Shown: positions 1 through 7,839 of the stretch, one piece after another
Layout: every line of letters begins with the position of its first letter
Numbering within the stretch: position 1 is the first letter of the stretch
DNA from: Bacteroidota bacterium
GTDB lineage: Bacteria > Bacteroidota > Bacteroidia > Chitinophagales > Chitinophagaceae
Assembly: GCA_947462495.1 (NCBI GenBank)
Contig: CANHOY010000024.1
Coordinates: forward strand, 1-13,969
DNA: 13,969 nucleotides
Direction: 5' to 3'
Made by a program: the position numbers and the translations under genes
The notes under the pieces: generated by a model
The model's input: only the letters and a program-made list of their open reading frames with translations
What the model was told of the DNA's origin: nothing
The model's database searches: none

Positions 1-43
1 AAATAATTAAAGCCCTTCTTTTTAATTTTTCGTAAATTTATGG

Positions 44-1612
44 ATGCAAAAAGGGGATAAAAAGACCGATAGTGGAATTGATATCAATAAGGTATACACC
101 AGCAAAGATTTACCAGATAATTTAAATGGAAAATTGCTGCCAGGTGAATTTCCTTACACGCGTGGCGTGCAAGCAGATATGTATCGGGGTAAACTATGGA
201 CGATGCGCCAGTATGCCGGTTTCTCCACTGCAGAAGAAAGCAATAAGCGCTATCATTTTTTATTAGCACAAGGCGTGATGGGATTAAGTGTTGCATTTGA
301 TTTGCCAACGCAAATTGGATATGATGCTGATGATTCCTTAGCAGATGGCGAAGTAGGAAAAGTAGGTGTATCCATTTGTTCCTTAGAAGACATGGAAATT
401 TTATTCAAGGACATTCCATTGGATAAAATTAGCACCTCAATGACCATCAATTCCACCGCCTTTATTTTATTAGCATTGTATGTAGCCATGGCTAAAAAAA
501 GAGGTATTGCGCTCGATCAATTAGCAGGTACTATTCAAAATGATATTTTAAAAGAATATGCGGCCAGAGGAACTTATATCTATCCACCCAAACCGTCCAT
601 GCGTATCATTACAGATATTTTTGAATGGTGTGGAATGCATTTACCCAAATGGAACAGCATCTCTATTTCAGGTTACCATATTCGAGAAGCAGGAAGCACC
701 GCGGTACAAGAAATTGCTTTTACACTAAGTAATGGAAAAGCATATGTACAAGCGGCCAAAGAAAAAGGATTAGATATTAATGTATTTGGGAAAAGACTTT
801 CTTTTTTCTTTAATGCACACAATAATTTATTTGAAGAAGTAGCAAAATTTAGAGCTGCTAGAAAAATGTGGGCGCAAATCATGAAGGACTTAGGGGCTAC
901 CGACGAAAAAGCACTCATGCTTCGTTTTCATACTCAAACCGGTGGTGCTACTTTAACTGCACAACAACCGCTCAATAATGTGAGCAGAGTGACCATACAA
1001 ACTATTGCTGCCGTATTAGGAGGTACCCAAAGTTTACATACCAATAGTTATGATGAAGCCTTAGGCCTACCTACCGAAAATGCAGCCAGCATTGCACTTC
1101 GTACTCAACAAATTGTTGCTTTCGAAAGTGGCATTGCAGATAGTGCCGACCCATTGGCAGGAAGTTATTTTGTAGAAAATTTAACCAATGAAATAGAGCA
1201 AAAAGCTTTGGACTTAATGAAACAAGTAGATGAATTAGGAGGCAGCGTAAGCGCTATTGAAAACGGTTTCATGCAAAATAAAATTGCTGAAAGTGCCTAT
1301 GCGTATCAAAAAGACATTGAGTCAAAAGAAAAAATTATAGTGGGCGTGAATGATTTTAAATCAGACACTGCCGAAAAAATACCTATTTTAAGAATAGACG
1401 AGCAAATAAGAACCACCCAAATTGCAAAATTAAACATCCTTAAATCAAAACGAGATCAAAATAAAGTTACTGCCTGCTTAAAAAATATTAAAGATGCTGC
1501 GCAATCTTCTACCAATTTAATGCCTTCCGTAATAGAAGCCGTAGAAGCACATTGTACTTTAGGAGAAATTTCCAATGTGTTAAGATCGGTTTTTGGAGAA
1601 TATCAATCATAA
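44..1612 (+). CDS. Methylmalonyl-CoA mutase, stand-alone catalytic (large/alpha) subunit
   Basis: Catalyses the B12-dependent interconversion of (R)-methylmalonyl-CoA and succinyl-CoA, linking propionyl-CoA metabolism to the TCA cycle. The 522-residue protein is the TIM-barrel substrate-binding half of the family: RGVQADMYRGKLWTMRQYAGF (about 40-60, in two overlapping blocks), AFDLPTQIGYDADD, TIQNDILKEY, HTNSYDEALGLPTENAA, DPLAGSYFVE, and the usual C-terminal end EISNVLRSVFGEYQ. By-eye alignment to Propionibacterium MutB places Tyr57, Arg175 and His212 on Tyr89, Arg207 and His244. The Tyr and Arg distinguish methylmalonyl-CoA from isobutyryl-CoA mutases (Phe and Gln there), so the methylmalonyl assignment is favoured. 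The protein ends before any DxHxxG cobalamin-binding domain, so a separate small subunit is needed; none is in the window. Start is the first in-frame ATG. An M20 gene follows after 37 bp. Confidence 0.93.
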   Translation: MQKGDKKTDSGIDINKVYTSKDLPDNLNGKLLPGEFPYTRGVQADMYRGKLWTMRQYAGFSTAEESNKRYHFLLAQGVMGLSVAFDLPTQIGYDADDSLADGEVGKVGVSICSLEDMEILFKDIPLDKISTSMTINSTAFILLALYVAMAKKRGIALDQLAGTIQNDILKEYAARGTYIYPPKPSMRIITDIFEWCGMHLPKWNSISISGYHIREAGSTAVQEIAFTLSNGKAYVQAAKEKGLDINVFGKRLSFFFNAHNNLFEEVAKFRAARKMWAQIMKDLGATDEKALMLRFHTQTGGATLTAQQPLNNVSRVTIQTIAAVLGGTQSLHTNSYDEALGLPTENAASIALRTQQIVAFESGIADSADPLAGSYFVENLTNEIEQKALDLMKQVDELGGSVSAIENGFMQNKIAESAYAYQKDIESKEKIIVGVNDFKSDTAEKIPILRIDEQIRTTQIAKLNILKSKRDQNKVTACLKNIKDAAQSSTNLMPSVIEAVEAHCTLGEISNVLRSVFGEYQS

Positions 1613-1649
1613 AATTTTCATTAAAATACATTCATCAATAAAATCACCT

Positions 1650-2951
1650 ATGAGAAAAATTAGTGTAATCGTTTTAAGTTTAGTACTTCTCACAATTAAT
1701 AGTGGGGCACAAGAATTGCCAAAAAACTATAGCCAACTTGTAAAGGAAGTCGAACCTCAATTAATTAGTTGGAGACAACATTTTCATGCAAATCCAGAAC
1801 TATCTAACCGTGAATTTAATACGGGAAAATACATTGCAGATTATTTAAAAACTTTAGGTCTTGAAGTTCAATATCCTGTAGCTAAAACAGGCGTAGTGGC
1901 TATTTTAAAAGGGGGTAAGCCAGGTCCTGTTGTTGCATTAAGAGCTGATATTGATGCTTTACCTGTAACAGAAAGAACCCCTATCCCATTTGCTTCTAAA
2001 GTAACTACCGATTTTGCAGGACAAAAAGTAGGAGTCAGTCATGCTTGTGGTCATGATTCACATATTTCTATATTAATGGCTACGGCTAAAGTTTTAACCG
2101 CCATGCAAAAAGAAGTTCCTGGAACAGTGGTATTCTTATTTCAACCTGCCGAAGAAGGTCCTCCAGGTAATGAAGAAGGCGGTGCACCATTAATGATAAA
2201 AGAAGGTGCCTTAGATCATCCAAAAGTGGATGCAGTATTTGGTCTTCATATTGAATCACAAATTCCTGTGGGTACCATTGCTTATAAGTCTGGTGCTTTT
2301 ATGGCTTCTTCTGACTGGTTCACTATTAAGGTAAATGGCAAAGGTAGTCATGGTTCACAACCCTGGGGAGGCGTTGACCCAATTGCTGCATCGGCTCAAA
2401 TTATTGAAGGACTACAACATATTGTTAGTCGTCAAATGGATTTAACCAAAGCACCTCTAGTGATTACAGTGGGAACCATTAATAGTGGTGTGCGTTCCAA
2501 TATTATTCCTGAATCAGCCGTAATGACGGGTACCATTAGAACCTTGGATGGTGGTATGCAAAAAGAAGTTCATGAAAGAATAAAAAATACTGTAAAAGCT
2601 ATTGCAGCCAGCTCTGGCGCTACGGCAGACGTAACCATTGACACTAAAACATTAGTCACCTACAATGACCCAGCATTGGTTAAAAAAACTTTTCCCTCTT
2701 TAATAAAAGCTGCAGGTGGTGAAAATAACATCGTCGAAACTACTTGGCAAACTGGAGCAGAAGATTTCTCATTTTTTGCAGAAAAAGCCCCTAGTTTCTT
2801 TTTTTACTTAGGTGGATTACCTAAAGGCACAAATGCAAATGACGCCGCATCACATCATACCCCAGATTTTTACCTTGACGAGTCTGGATTTATTGTTGGT
2901 GTTAAAGCTTTTTGTCAATTGGTTTTTGATTATGGAAAATCTAATAAATAA
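1650..2951 (+). CDS. Exported M20D-family metallo-amidohydrolase (IAA-amino acid/hippurate hydrolase-like)
   Basis: Predicted periplasmic zinc-dependent amidohydrolase or carboxypeptidase that cleaves N-acyl amino acids or similar amides; the substrate cannot be read from the sequence. The frame opens further upstream, inside the mutase gene, but the ATG at 1650 begins a textbook signal peptide (MRKISVIVLSLVLLTINSGA, probable cleavage near residue 20), so this start is preferred and gives 433 residues, usual for the family. Metal-site motifs are complete: ALRADIDALPVTE (97-109), SHACGHDSH with Cys133 and His135, QPAEEG with Glu168/Glu169, GLHIE with His200, and a C-terminal SHHTPDF with His402/403. 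The dimerisation domain lies roughly at 215-330. It follows the mutase by 37 bp with no promoter that I can see and ends at a strong terminator, so co-transcription is likely, though a metabolic link is not evident. Confidence 0.9.
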   Translation: MRKISVIVLSLVLLTINSGAQELPKNYSQLVKEVEPQLISWRQHFHANPELSNREFNTGKYIADYLKTLGLEVQYPVAKTGVVAILKGGKPGPVVALRADIDALPVTERTPIPFASKVTTDFAGQKVGVSHACGHDSHISILMATAKVLTAMQKEVPGTVVFLFQPAEEGPPGNEEGGAPLMIKEGALDHPKVDAVFGLHIESQIPVGTIAYKSGAFMASSDWFTIKVNGKGSHGSQPWGGVDPIAASAQIIEGLQHIVSRQMDLTKAPLVITVGTINSGVRSNIIPESAVMTGTIRTLDGGMQKEVHERIKNTVKAIAASSGATADVTIDTKTLVTYNDPALVKKTFPSLIKAAGGENNIVETTWQTGAEDFSFFAEKAPSFFFYLGGLPKGTNANDAASHHTPDFYLDESGFIVGVKAFCQLVFDYGKSNK

Positions 2952-2974
2952 AAATAGATTAGAATAGCTCCAAT

Positions 2975-3011
2975 AAAAAAGCTGCCCTTAATAACAGGGG
3001 CAGCTTTTTTT
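2975..3011. terminator. Bidirectional rho-independent terminator between convergent genes
   Basis: A 7-bp GC-rich stem, GCTGCCC (2981-2987) with GGGCAGC (2998-3004), is flanked by an A-run on the left and a T-run on the right. The symmetry gives a U-tract in both directions. It can therefore end the plus-strand M20 gene and the minus-strand acyl-CoA dehydrogenase-yggS transcript, which converge here. Confidence 0.9.
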
Positions 3012-3025
3012 ATAAATATTAAATT

Positions 3026-3700
3026 CTATAATACTAAATTTCTTGCCCCAAAAAGCAAGCTTCCAATTCTTACCATCGTACTGCCCTCTTTAATAGCGAG
3101 TTCATAATCACCACTCATACCCATACTTAAGGTATCAAAATGTATATTATTTAATTTTGTTTTTACTTGATTAAACGTATTCGCCAACCCATCAAATTCC
3201 TTTTTTAATATCGTTTGATTTTCCGTAAAACTTGCCATACCCATTAATCCTTTTATTGCCACATTGGGGTAATTAGACAAACGGCCACTATCAATCAACT
3301 CCAATAAACTTGCAGCATCAAATCCAAACTTAGTTTCTTCACTCGCAATATGCACTTGTAACAAGCAACTAATCACACGATTTAATTTGATGGCTTGCTT
3401 GTTAATTTCTTGAAGTAATTTTTCGCCATCCACTCCATGTATTAAATGGACAAATGGAGCAATTTGTTTTACTTTATTGGATTGTAAATGTCCAATAAAA
3501 TGCCACTGGATATCTTTGGGTAATGCCGCTTCTTTTTCTACTAATTCCTGTACATAGTTCTCTCCAAAAACGCGATGTCCCAACTCATACAAGGAAAGAA
3601 TATCCTCCTTGGGCTTAGTTTTACTCACTGCCACTAAAGTAACATTTGCCGCATTGACTATGGCCTTTATTTTTTGATACGCTTCTTTATGAACAGACAT
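3026..3700 (-). CDS. yggS: YggS/PROSC-family pyridoxal-phosphate homeostasis protein
   Basis: Cytosolic PLP-binding protein of the alanine-racemase-like barrel family that maintains B6 vitamer and amino-acid homeostasis; no enzyme activity is established for the family. The 224 residues match the usual length. Visible motifs are VAVSKTKP with the PLP-Schiff-base lysine Lys27, FGENYVQE (45-52), HFIGHLQSNK (67-76), GLMGMASF (151-158), LSMGMSGDYELAI (191-203) and GSTMVRIGSLLFG (206-218), the phosphate-binding end. Only 4 bp separate its ATG from the stop of the upstream acyl-CoA dehydrogenase, so the two are almost certainly one transcript. In many bacteria yggS sits instead with proC or division genes. 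Confidence 0.95.
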   Translation of the reverse strand: MSVHKEAYQKIKAIVNAANVTLVAVSKTKPKEDILSLYELGHRVFGENYVQELVEKEAALPKDIQWHFIGHLQSNKVKQIAPFVHLIHGVDGEKLLQEINKQAIKLNRVISCLLQVHIASEETKFGFDAASLLELIDSGRLSNYPNVAIKGLMGMASFTENQTILKKEFDGLANTFNQVKTKLNNIHFDTLSMGMSGDYELAIKEGSTMVRIGSLLFGARNLVL

Positions 3701-3704
3701 CTTT

Positions 3705-4859
3705 TTATTTAGTTATATTTCTTCCAATGACCATTTTTTGAATCTCACTGGTCCCTTCATAGATTTGTGTAATTTTTGCATCTCGCATTAACCTTTCAAC
3801 ATGGTATTCTTTTACAAAACCATATCCACCATGCACCTGCACTGCTTCTGTAGCCACCCACATAGCTGTATCACTTGCATGCAATTTAGCCATTGCTGCG
3901 GAGTTAGTATAATCTAATCCTTGGTCTTTTTCCCAAGCTGCATGATAACAAAGTAATCTTGCTGATTGAATTTTTGTTGCCATTTCTGCCAATTTAAATT
4001 GAATGGCTTGATGTTCATGTATAGGTTTACCAAAAGATTTTCTTTGTTTACTATAGGCCAATGCTAATTCATAAGCTCCACTTGCAATACCTAATGCTTG
4101 TGCCGCAATACCAATTCTACCGCCATTTAAAGTTTTCATCGCAAAAGTAAAACCAAACCCATCCGCTCCTATTCTATTTTCTTTAGGCACTTTAACATCT
4201 GTAAATGAAACAGAGTGTGTATCACTTCCTCTTATACCTAATTTATTTTCTTTTGCACCCACTGTTATGCCTGGCGTATTTTTTTCAATAATAAAAGCAT
4301 TGATTCCTTTGGGCCCTTTAGAAGCATCCGTTTGAGCCATTACTAAGTATACTGAAGCCGTTGATCCATTGGTAATCCAATTTTTTACTCCATTCAATAA
4401 ATAATGATCTCCTTTATCTAAGGCCGATGTATGTTGATGTGTTGCATCACTACCCGCTTCTGGTTCACTTAATAAAAAAGCACCAATAAATAAAGCACCG
4501 TCTTTTTTACCTTGCGCTAAGGGTATTAAATATTTTTTCTTTTGTTCCTCTGTACCATAATGTTCTATACCCCAACATACCAAGCTATTGTTTACACTCA
4601 TTGCCACACTTACACTTGCATCCACTTTACTAATTTCTTCCATGGCAATCACATAACTCAAGGTATCCATTCCTGCTCCTCCATTTTCCGTGGAGGCCAT
4701 CATACCTAAAAAACCTAAATCGGCTAATTGCTCTAATTGTTCTTTGGGAAATTTTTGATGCTCATCTCTTTCAATGACACCTGGCAAACATTGTTGTTTT
4801 GCAAACTCACGAGCTGCCTTTTGAATCATCAACTGCTCCTCTGTTAACTTGAAATCCAT
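3705..4859 (-). CDS. Acyl-CoA dehydrogenase (short/medium-chain type)
   Basis: FAD flavoenzyme that introduces the alpha-beta double bond into an acyl-CoA thioester and passes electrons to electron-transfer flavoprotein. At 384 residues it has the full three-domain ACAD layout. The first family signature is LLSEPEAGSD (129-138), the second starts at QVHGGYGF (341-348), and RIGIAAQALG sits in the C-terminal helical domain. Glu368 in QIYEGTSEIQ occupies the catalytic-base position of short- and medium-chain dehydrogenases (Glu368 in rat SCAD), rather than the alternative site of isovaleryl-CoA dehydrogenase. A butyryl-CoA-like substrate is the best guess, but chain length cannot be fixed from sequence. 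It leads a two-gene operon with yggS and has a -7-like element and a perfect palindrome directly upstream. Confidence 0.93.
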   Translation of the reverse strand: MDFKLTEEQLMIQKAAREFAKQQCLPGVIERDEHQKFPKEQLEQLADLGFLGMMASTENGGAGMDTLSYVIAMEEISKVDASVSVAMSVNNSLVCWGIEHYGTEEQKKKYLIPLAQGKKDGALFIGAFLLSEPEAGSDATHQHTSALDKGDHYLLNGVKNWITNGSTASVYLVMAQTDASKGPKGINAFIIEKNTPGITVGAKENKLGIRGSDTHSVSFTDVKVPKENRIGADGFGFTFAMKTLNGGRIGIAAQALGIASGAYELALAYSKQRKSFGKPIHEHQAIQFKLAEMATKIQSARLLCYHAAWEKDQGLDYTNSAAMAKLHASDTAMWVATEAVQVHGGYGFVKEYHVERLMRDAKITQIYEGTSEIQKMVIGRNITK

Positions 4860-4875
4860 AGCTCTTTAATTTTTA

Positions 4876-4883
4876 CAAAATTA
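4876..4883 (-). promoter_or_regulatory. Candidate -7 element for the acyl-CoA dehydrogenase-yggS operon
   Basis: On the minus strand this reads TAATTTTG, matching the Bacteroidota -7 consensus TAnnTTTG, 17 bp before the ATG. I do not see a TTTG at the -33 distance, so the call rests on the -7 element and position only. A palindrome adjoins it on the upstream side. Confidence 0.45.
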
Positions 4884-4885
4884 CG

Positions 4886-4899
4886 CTAACAATTGTTAG
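4886..4899. promoter_or_regulatory. Perfect 14-bp palindrome, candidate operator
   Basis: CTAACAATTGTTAG is its own reverse complement and extends to 9 bp per arm if one G-T pair is allowed. It begins 2 bp upstream of the candidate -7 element of the acyl-CoA dehydrogenase operon, where a bound repressor would block RNA polymerase. It also overlaps the stop codon of the upstream amidase gene (4896-4898). Operator function is inferred from position and symmetry. Confidence 0.4.
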
Positions 4900-5729
4900 T
4901 GCGATAATTTATTTTTAATCAATTGAGCTAAGACTGATTTATCTCGGTCCTCCATGGCAGCAGTACTGTCTTGTCTAAAATGTCGCTTGAAAGCAAGTAT
5001 GGCGGTATTGGTATCTTTAATATCATATCCCACTATAGATAAAGCCATTGGTATAGATATTCCAGTGGGTAAAGAATCGGTCAATGTAGGTTCAAACCAA
5101 ACACCAAAGCCGTTAATGGCCAATTGTGTCCATGGGAAATGAATATTTGGATCTACTTTTCTTGCAGGTGCAATATCCCCATGACCAATGAAATTATTGG
5201 CTGGTATTTTATAAGCCTCTTTTAATTTGGCCAATAATAAAAGTAAGCTGTTTATTTGTGCACTATCAAAAGGCTCAAATCCATTGTTGTCTAATTCAAT
5301 GCCAATGGAACTTGAATTAATATCGGTATTATTTCCCCATTTAGCAAGGCCCCCATGCCAGGCTCTTAAATAATCATTCAACATATGATGTATGGTCCCG
5401 TCTTTACAAATTACATAATGTGCACTAACCTTAGTTCTTTCTAAAGTGAAAGTTCTTAAAGTTTGCTCACATGAATTTTGAGCCGTATGATGAATGATCA
5501 CAAAATTAGGTTTACGTAAATCAAAATTAGTCGTCCCTACCCATTCGTTTGATTTAGGTAATTGATCGATGATTTGAATACCTGGATTTTCTTTAATTTG
5601 TTTTACTAAAATAGATCTTTGATGTTGGTAAATACGATTTGTTTTCGCATAGGGAAAATGATTACATGCAATAAGTGTAATGAGTAAAATGACCCCCAGT
5701 ATAGTGGATGTTTTTTTATGTAGTAGCAT
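4896..5729 (-). CDS. AmiD-like N-acetylmuramoyl-L-alanine amidase, predicted lipoprotein
   Basis: Predicted zinc amidase that cuts the bond between N-acetylmuramic acid and the peptide stem, acting on the envelope face from a lipid anchor. The N-terminus has two lysines, a hydrophobic stretch and a lipobox ITLIAC ending at Cys22, so it should be modified by Lgt, also encoded here. The Amidase_2 domain spans about 70-200: VIIHHTA (His80 as first zinc ligand), SIGIELDN (Glu145), and GHGDIAPARKVDP with His183 and Asp193 as remaining ligands and Lys191 as the conserved basic residue. Residues 215-277 (LSIVGYDI, AFKRHFRQD) resemble the peptidoglycan-binding-like C-terminal domain of AmiD. At 277 residues it agrees with E. 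coli AmiD. It lies 38 bp downstream of aguA but may have its own promoter. Confidence 0.88.
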   Translation of the reverse strand: MLLHKKTSTILGVILLITLIACNHFPYAKTNRIYQHQRSILVKQIKENPGIQIIDQLPKSNEWVGTTNFDLRKPNFVIIHHTAQNSCEQTLRTFTLERTKVSAHYVICKDGTIHHMLNDYLRAWHGGLAKWGNNTDINSSSIGIELDNNGFEPFDSAQINSLLLLLAKLKEAYKIPANNFIGHGDIAPARKVDPNIHFPWTQLAINGFGVWFEPTLTDSLPTGISIPMALSIVGYDIKDTNTAILAFKRHFRQDSTAAMEDRDKSVLAQLIKNKLSH

Positions 5730-5767
5730 TGACTTACTTTTTTGTTTTACCCACCCAATTTATTTTT

Positions 5768-6823
5768 TTACAAAGTTATACCTGTTGGCTCCTGTTGGCT
5801 CAAACAATGAAAGCTTCCCAATCCCCAAATAATATCTGTTGAATCAATTCCTACTACCTGCCTTGTAGGAAAACAGGATTGAATGATTTGCATGGCTTTA
5901 TCGTCTATTGTGCACTTAAAAGTGGGTACCACCACATGTCCATTACTAATATAAAAATTGGCATAGGAAGCTGGCAATAGTTGCCCCTCATAAATCACAT
6001 CAGCAGGCATAGGTAATTCCACAATATTTAATTGCTTGCCATTCAACAAACGCATTTGTTTTAATTCTTTTAAATTTTGTTGAAGTATATCAAAATTAGG
6101 GGATAGCACATTATTTTCTACCACCGTTATCACTGTGTCCTCATTGACAAAACGAACCGTGTCATCTATATGCCCATCGGTATCATCCCCCACTATGCCA
6201 TCACTCACCCATAATACTTGATCAATCCCATAGTAATCACTCAAATAGGTTTCTATTTGCGTTTGATTTAAATGTGGATTACGATTTTTATTCAATAAAC
6301 AAGATTTAGAAGTCATGACGGTTCCCGCCCCATTAAAATCCACCGAGCCCCCTTCCATAATAATACCTGGATTAAATATTGGCAAGCCCAGGGCTTTGGC
6401 AATACTAGTGGGTATAACATCATCTAAATCATAAGGCGGATATTTTCCACCCCATGCATTGATGTTCCAATCAATGATGGCTTTGGGATCTATAGGATTA
6501 TCTCTTATTAAAAAAGCTGGTCCATGATCTCGGCACCATGCATCGTTAGTTGGATGTAAATAAAATTGAATTCGCTCTAAATTAACACCTGCTAATTGTA
6601 ACATCTTTTGAGCCGAGTTACGCATTTTTTCATCTACTACATTTATACATACTTTTTCTGTTAAGGAAACTACTTTTACAAATTCAGTATATGAAGGATA
6701 AATACTGGCTATTTTACCTGGCCAGCTTTCTTCTTTATGCGGCCAACTTAACCAAATAGCATCATGAGGTGCAAATTCAGCAGGAAAATAATAGCCTAAA
6801 GATTTCGGTGTAGCGTTCGTCAT
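5768..6823 (-). CDS. aguA: Agmatine deiminase
   Basis: Hydrolyses agmatine to N-carbamoylputrescine and ammonia, the second step of the arginine-to-putrescine route. The 351-residue protein is a pentein-fold guanidine-modifying enzyme with WCRDHGP (96-102), EGGSVDFNGAG (157-167), GDDTDGHIDD (212-221) with the catalytic His218, and a C-terminal SFHCLSQQEP with the nucleophile Cys340. These are the agmatine deiminase signatures; peptidyl-arginine deiminases of the Porphyromonas type share the fold but have different lengths and extra domains. The frame could begin three codons earlier at a TTG (6832), but the ATG at 6823 is preferred. It lies 58 bp downstream of aguB on the same strand, and the pair is probably co-transcribed. 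Its last codons contain a tandem 10-bp duplication (5781-5800). Confidence 0.95.
   Translation of the reverse strand: MTNATPKSLGYYFPAEFAPHDAIWLSWPHKEESWPGKIASIYPSYTEFVKVVSLTEKVCINVVDEKMRNSAQKMLQLAGVNLERIQFYLHPTNDAWCRDHGPAFLIRDNPIDPKAIIDWNINAWGGKYPPYDLDDVIPTSIAKALGLPIFNPGIIMEGGSVDFNGAGTVMTSKSCLLNKNRNPHLNQTQIETYLSDYYGIDQVLWVSDGIVGDDTDGHIDDTVRFVNEDTVITVVENNVLSPNFDILQQNLKELKQMRLLNGKQLNIVELPMPADVIYEGQLLPASYANFYISNGHVVVPTFKCTIDDKAMQIIQSCFPTRQVVGIDSTDIIWGLGSFHCLSQQEPTGITL
5771..5804 (-). promoter_or_regulatory. Possible promoter for the amidase gene inside the aguA 3' end
   Basis: The minus strand has TAACTTTG (5771-5778), matching TAnnTTTG, and TTTG (5801-5804) 22 bp further upstream. Both elements lie within the last codons of aguA, 42 bp before the amidase ATG. 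The spacer is two bases longer than in the better promoters of this window, so this is a weak candidate for independent amidase expression. Confidence 0.3.
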
Positions 6824-6881
6824 GTTTGTCAATGTATTTCTCCTTTATTAAACTTTATAAGATTTAGTTTTATACTATTTC

Positions 6882-7763
6882 TTATTCGGCTTCATCATCT
6901 AAATATCTTTTTGTGATAGGTTTATAGGAATCAATTCTACGGTCACGTAAAAATGGCCAATGCGTTCTATAGCTATCCGATTTTTCAGTATCAATATCAA
7001 TCACGGCTACTTCTTCTTTATCATGGGTAGCCTCATACAATAAAGTTCCAAAAGGATTGCTTACAAAACTGCCTCCCCAAAATTTCATCAAACCATTTTG
7101 TTCTAAGCCTACTCTATTCACGCTAATTACTGGCACACCATTGGCTACTGCATGACTACGTTGTATGGTTTGCCAAGCGTTGTATTGTTCTTTATTGGTA
7201 GCCTCGTCCTGTGCTGTTGCCCAACCAATAGCCGTTGGATAAAATAACATTTCAGCACCCATCAAAGTGGTAATTCTTGCAGCTTCGGGATACCATTGAT
7301 CCCAACATATTAAAACACCAATAGTGGCAAATTTTGTTTTGAAAACTTTATAGCCTAAATCACCTGGGGTGAAATAAAATTTTTCGTAATAAGCAGGATC
7401 ATCAGGAATATGCATTTTACGATACTTCCCTAAATAAGTCCCATCCGCATCCAATACCGCAGTGGTATTATGGTATAAACCTTCTGCTCTTTTTTCAAAC
7501 AAAGAAGCAATAATGACCACCCCTAATTCTTTGGCGAGTGCGGCTAAAGTATTACTTGTTTCTCCTGGAATGGCTTCTGCCAATTTAAAATTTTCGTAAG
7601 CTTCTACATCACAAAAATACAAGGAAGTAAAAAGTTCCTGTAAACAAATAATATTGGCTCCTTTTTTTGCAGCTTCTTTAATTTTTTCAATAGCTTTTGC
7701 TGTGTTGGCAGTTTTAGATGCCTCACATGTCATTTGAACTAATCCTACTTTAACAATGGCCAT
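6882..7763 (-). CDS. aguB: N-carbamoylputrescine amidase
   Basis: Hydrolyses N-carbamoylputrescine to putrescine, CO2 and ammonia, completing the agmatine route. It is a nitrilase-superfamily enzyme of 293 residues, the usual length. The Glu-Lys-Cys triad is visible as Glu43 in LQELFTSLYFC, Lys116 in KYRKMHIPDDP, and Cys153 in GVLICWDQWYPEAAR. Motifs such as MHIPDDPAYYEKFYF and WGGSFVSNPFG are characteristic of the N-carbamoylputrescine amidase branch rather than of beta-ureidopropionase or generic nitrilases. The adjacent agmatine deiminase confirms the assignment. The start is the ATG at 7763; a candidate -7 element lies 22 bp upstream, and aguA follows after 58 bp. Confidence 0.96.
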   Translation of the reverse strand: MAIVKVGLVQMTCEASKTANTAKAIEKIKEAAKKGANIICLQELFTSLYFCDVEAYENFKLAEAIPGETSNTLAALAKELGVVIIASLFEKRAEGLYHNTTAVLDADGTYLGKYRKMHIPDDPAYYEKFYFTPGDLGYKVFKTKFATIGVLICWDQWYPEAARITTLMGAEMLFYPTAIGWATAQDEATNKEQYNAWQTIQRSHAVANGVPVISVNRVGLEQNGLMKFWGGSFVSNPFGTLLYEATHDKEEVAVIDIDTEKSDSYRTHWPFLRDRRIDSYKPITKRYLDDEAE

Positions 7764-7785
7764 AATTATGAATTAAAAACTATTA

Positions 7786-7793
7786 CAAAATTA
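7786..7793 (-). promoter_or_regulatory. Candidate -7 element for aguB-aguA
   Basis: Minus strand TAATTTTG fits the Bacteroidota -7 consensus and lies 22 bp before the aguB ATG. No TTTG is present at the expected -33 spacing, so confidence is limited. The 76-bp gap between bshB1 and aguB has no clear terminator, so read-through from bshB1 is possible. Confidence 0.4.
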
Positions 7794-7839
7794 ATTGATT
7801 ACGCTATCATTTTTGTTGCCCATAGCAATTTTGTTTACG

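Noticed and set aside
1593..1649. Upstream extension of the M20 frame overlapping the end of the mutase gene
   Set aside because: The 19 extra residues are polar and precede a complete signal peptide that starts at the ATG at 1650.
4954..5142. Open frame opposite the amidase gene
   Set aside because: It lies wholly antisense to a well-supported gene, and the 62-residue product resembles no known protein.
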